Positions 62,810 to 64,000 of a stretch of 64,000 nt of DNA are shown piece after piece. The notes beneath the pieces are model-generated. The model did not search any database. It had not been told where the DNA came from and saw only the letters and a program-made list of their open reading frames with translations. Every line of letters begins with the position of its first letter. The first letter of the stretch is position 1. Source of the stretch: SAR116 cluster bacterium AG-325-I21 (lineage in GTDB: Bacteria > Pseudomonadota > Alphaproteobacteria > Puniceispirillales > Puniceispirillaceae); the NCBI GenBank assembly GCA_003282865.1, contig QBYK01000003.1, positions 1 to 64,000 of the forward strand. The letters are read 5' to 3'. A program made the position numbers and the translations under genes.

Positions 62810-63436
62810 ATGGCTGATATTTTCGATGAAGTTAACGAAGATTTAAAACGCGATCAAATGCAGCGATTGTGGTCCCGCTTTGGTAAATATGTGATTTTAG
62901 CGGTCTCGATTGTGGTGCTTGGTGTTGGTGGACGACAAGGCTACACAACTTGGCAGGACCATCAGGCCGCTACTGCAGCCACTGCATATCATAATGCATT
63001 GGGGGCGAGTGATTTGAAAACAGCATTAACGGCTGAGCTTGATCAATTAAGCCCGGGCTACGCAATGCTAGCAAAATTTCAGATTGCTGCAGCGCAGGCT
63101 TTAGCTAAAGATTTTGCTGCAGCTGAAGAGAGCTATCTGGCTCTTTCCGCTGACCCTGCAGTGAGACAACTCTACCAGCAAGCCGCTCTTTTGTTGTCGG
63201 TTATGAATGCACCGGTGAACCGCAGTACAGATGATTTAGCAACAAGATTGGCTGTGCTGGAAAGCCAGGCAGGCCCTTGGCAGGCTATGGCACTGGAACA
63301 AGCGGCTGGCCTAGCCTTGCGTGCGGGTGATCGCAAAACTGCTGTTGCCAAATATACAGCATTGGCTGGCTTGTCTGATATTCCAACTGGTGTGCGTCAA
63401 CGTGCCAGCCAAATGCTTAAGATCCTCGACGGATAG
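62810..63436 (+). CDS. tetratricopeptide/YfgM-like inner-membrane protein
   Basis: MADIFDEVNEDLKRDQMQRLWSRFGKYVILAVSIVVLGVGG; followed by a bamB-like gene. Confidence 0.85.
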   Translation: MADIFDEVNEDLKRDQMQRLWSRFGKYVILAVSIVVLGVGGRQGYTTWQDHQAATAATAYHNALGASDLKTALTAELDQLSPGYAMLAKFQIAAAQALAKDFAAAEESYLALSADPAVRQLYQQAALLLSVMNAPVNRSTDDLATRLAVLESQAGPWQAMALEQAAGLALRAGDRKTAVAKYTALAGLSDIPTGVRQRASQMLKILDG

Positions 63437-63493
63437 ATTTGAACAAGAGAAAGCCCATGCCTGGTTATTCATTGATATAGGGAAAAGGCTTAG

Positions 63494-64000
63494 ATGAAGA
63501 AAAAAGGTGGTTACGCACTCATTATGAAATTTCGTAAATTATTGGTAAAAAATGGAGATGTCGGTTTTGCTGTGCAAAACTTGAGACTGCGCAATGTGTT
63601 GAGTGTGGTGTCCTCATTAGTATCCAAACTGCTTTCATTAGGTCTTGTTTTGTTTGTTTTTGGGTCTGCTAGTTGTTCAGAATCTGAACTTGTCCTTGAC
63701 GGCGATCGCATTGCAATTATTACGACCAATGACATTGTTTCTCCCGATCCTTCAGCTCTTATTGAGGGAGCAGGTTTGCCGGATGTAATCGCAAATCTTA
63801 ATGCAGGACATCCAGGTTTAACACCCGGTCACACTGGCGGAAATGTGAGGGCTGATCTTCCATTTAAAAAAGTGTGGCGCACTTCTATTGGTGGTGCGGG
63901 CAATGAACTAACGGAGCTTGCACAGCCGGTTATTGCTAACGGCCAGGTATTTACAGTTGCTCCAAATGGACTCGTAACAGCATTTGATATAGAGAATGGC
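63494..64000 (+). CDS. bamB: BamB-like PQQ/beta-propeller outer-membrane assembly lipoprotein (truncated by window end)
   Basis: Signal/lipoprotein-like N-terminus (VFGSASCSES), FKKVWRTSIGGAGNELTELAQPVIANGQVFTVAPNGLVTAFDIENG; adjacent to a YfgM-like gene. Confidence 0.8.
   Translation, partial: MKKKGGYALIMKFRKLLVKNGDVGFAVQNLRLRNVLSVVSSLVSKLLSLGLVLFVFGSASCSESELVLDGDRIAIITTNDIVSPDPSALIEGAGLPDVIANLNAGHPGLTPGHTGGNVRADLPFKKVWRTSIGGAGNELTELAQPVIANGQVFTVAPNGLVTAFDIENG

Overview
This 64 kb window looks like a chromosomal segment of a marine-type alphaproteobacterium. A SAR116-like origin is my inference from gene content (DUF1489, DUF2794, DUF3126, the ccmF-G-H-I order, glnE, a ScfR-type regulator) and was not tested. 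Most of it is ordinary core or metabolic sequence: a full urease operon ureDABCEFG, the cytochrome c maturation genes ccmFGHI, glnK-amtB, a BMP-type (nucleoside-like) ABC transporter, a hydroxyacid dehydrogenase with a glycerate kinase, mgtE, glnE, rlmE, guaB, rsmB, guaA and the start of bamB. I saw no rRNA, tRNA, CRISPR array, prophage or intact transposon. The items most worth a second look are: (i) an MMPL/RND permease fused in frame to a LolA-like periplasmic domain and translationally coupled to an outer-membrane barrel-like protein, a candidate trans-envelope lipid export unit; (ii) a CoA-binding domain fused to an O-acetylhomoserine sulfhydrylase; (iii) an XRE/ScfR-type regulator split by a single in-frame TAG; (iv) a BaiN/HI0933-type flavoprotein pseudogene with several readable lesions; (v) a rearrangement scar joining 5'-truncated remnants of a carbamoyltransferase and a LysE/ArgO exporter; (vi) a GrdB-like protein that has the CxxC but no selenocysteine; and (vii) a ComA-like phosphosulfolactate synthase directly downstream of ureG. 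No computation or database search was run. Family names come from recognising motifs in the translations.
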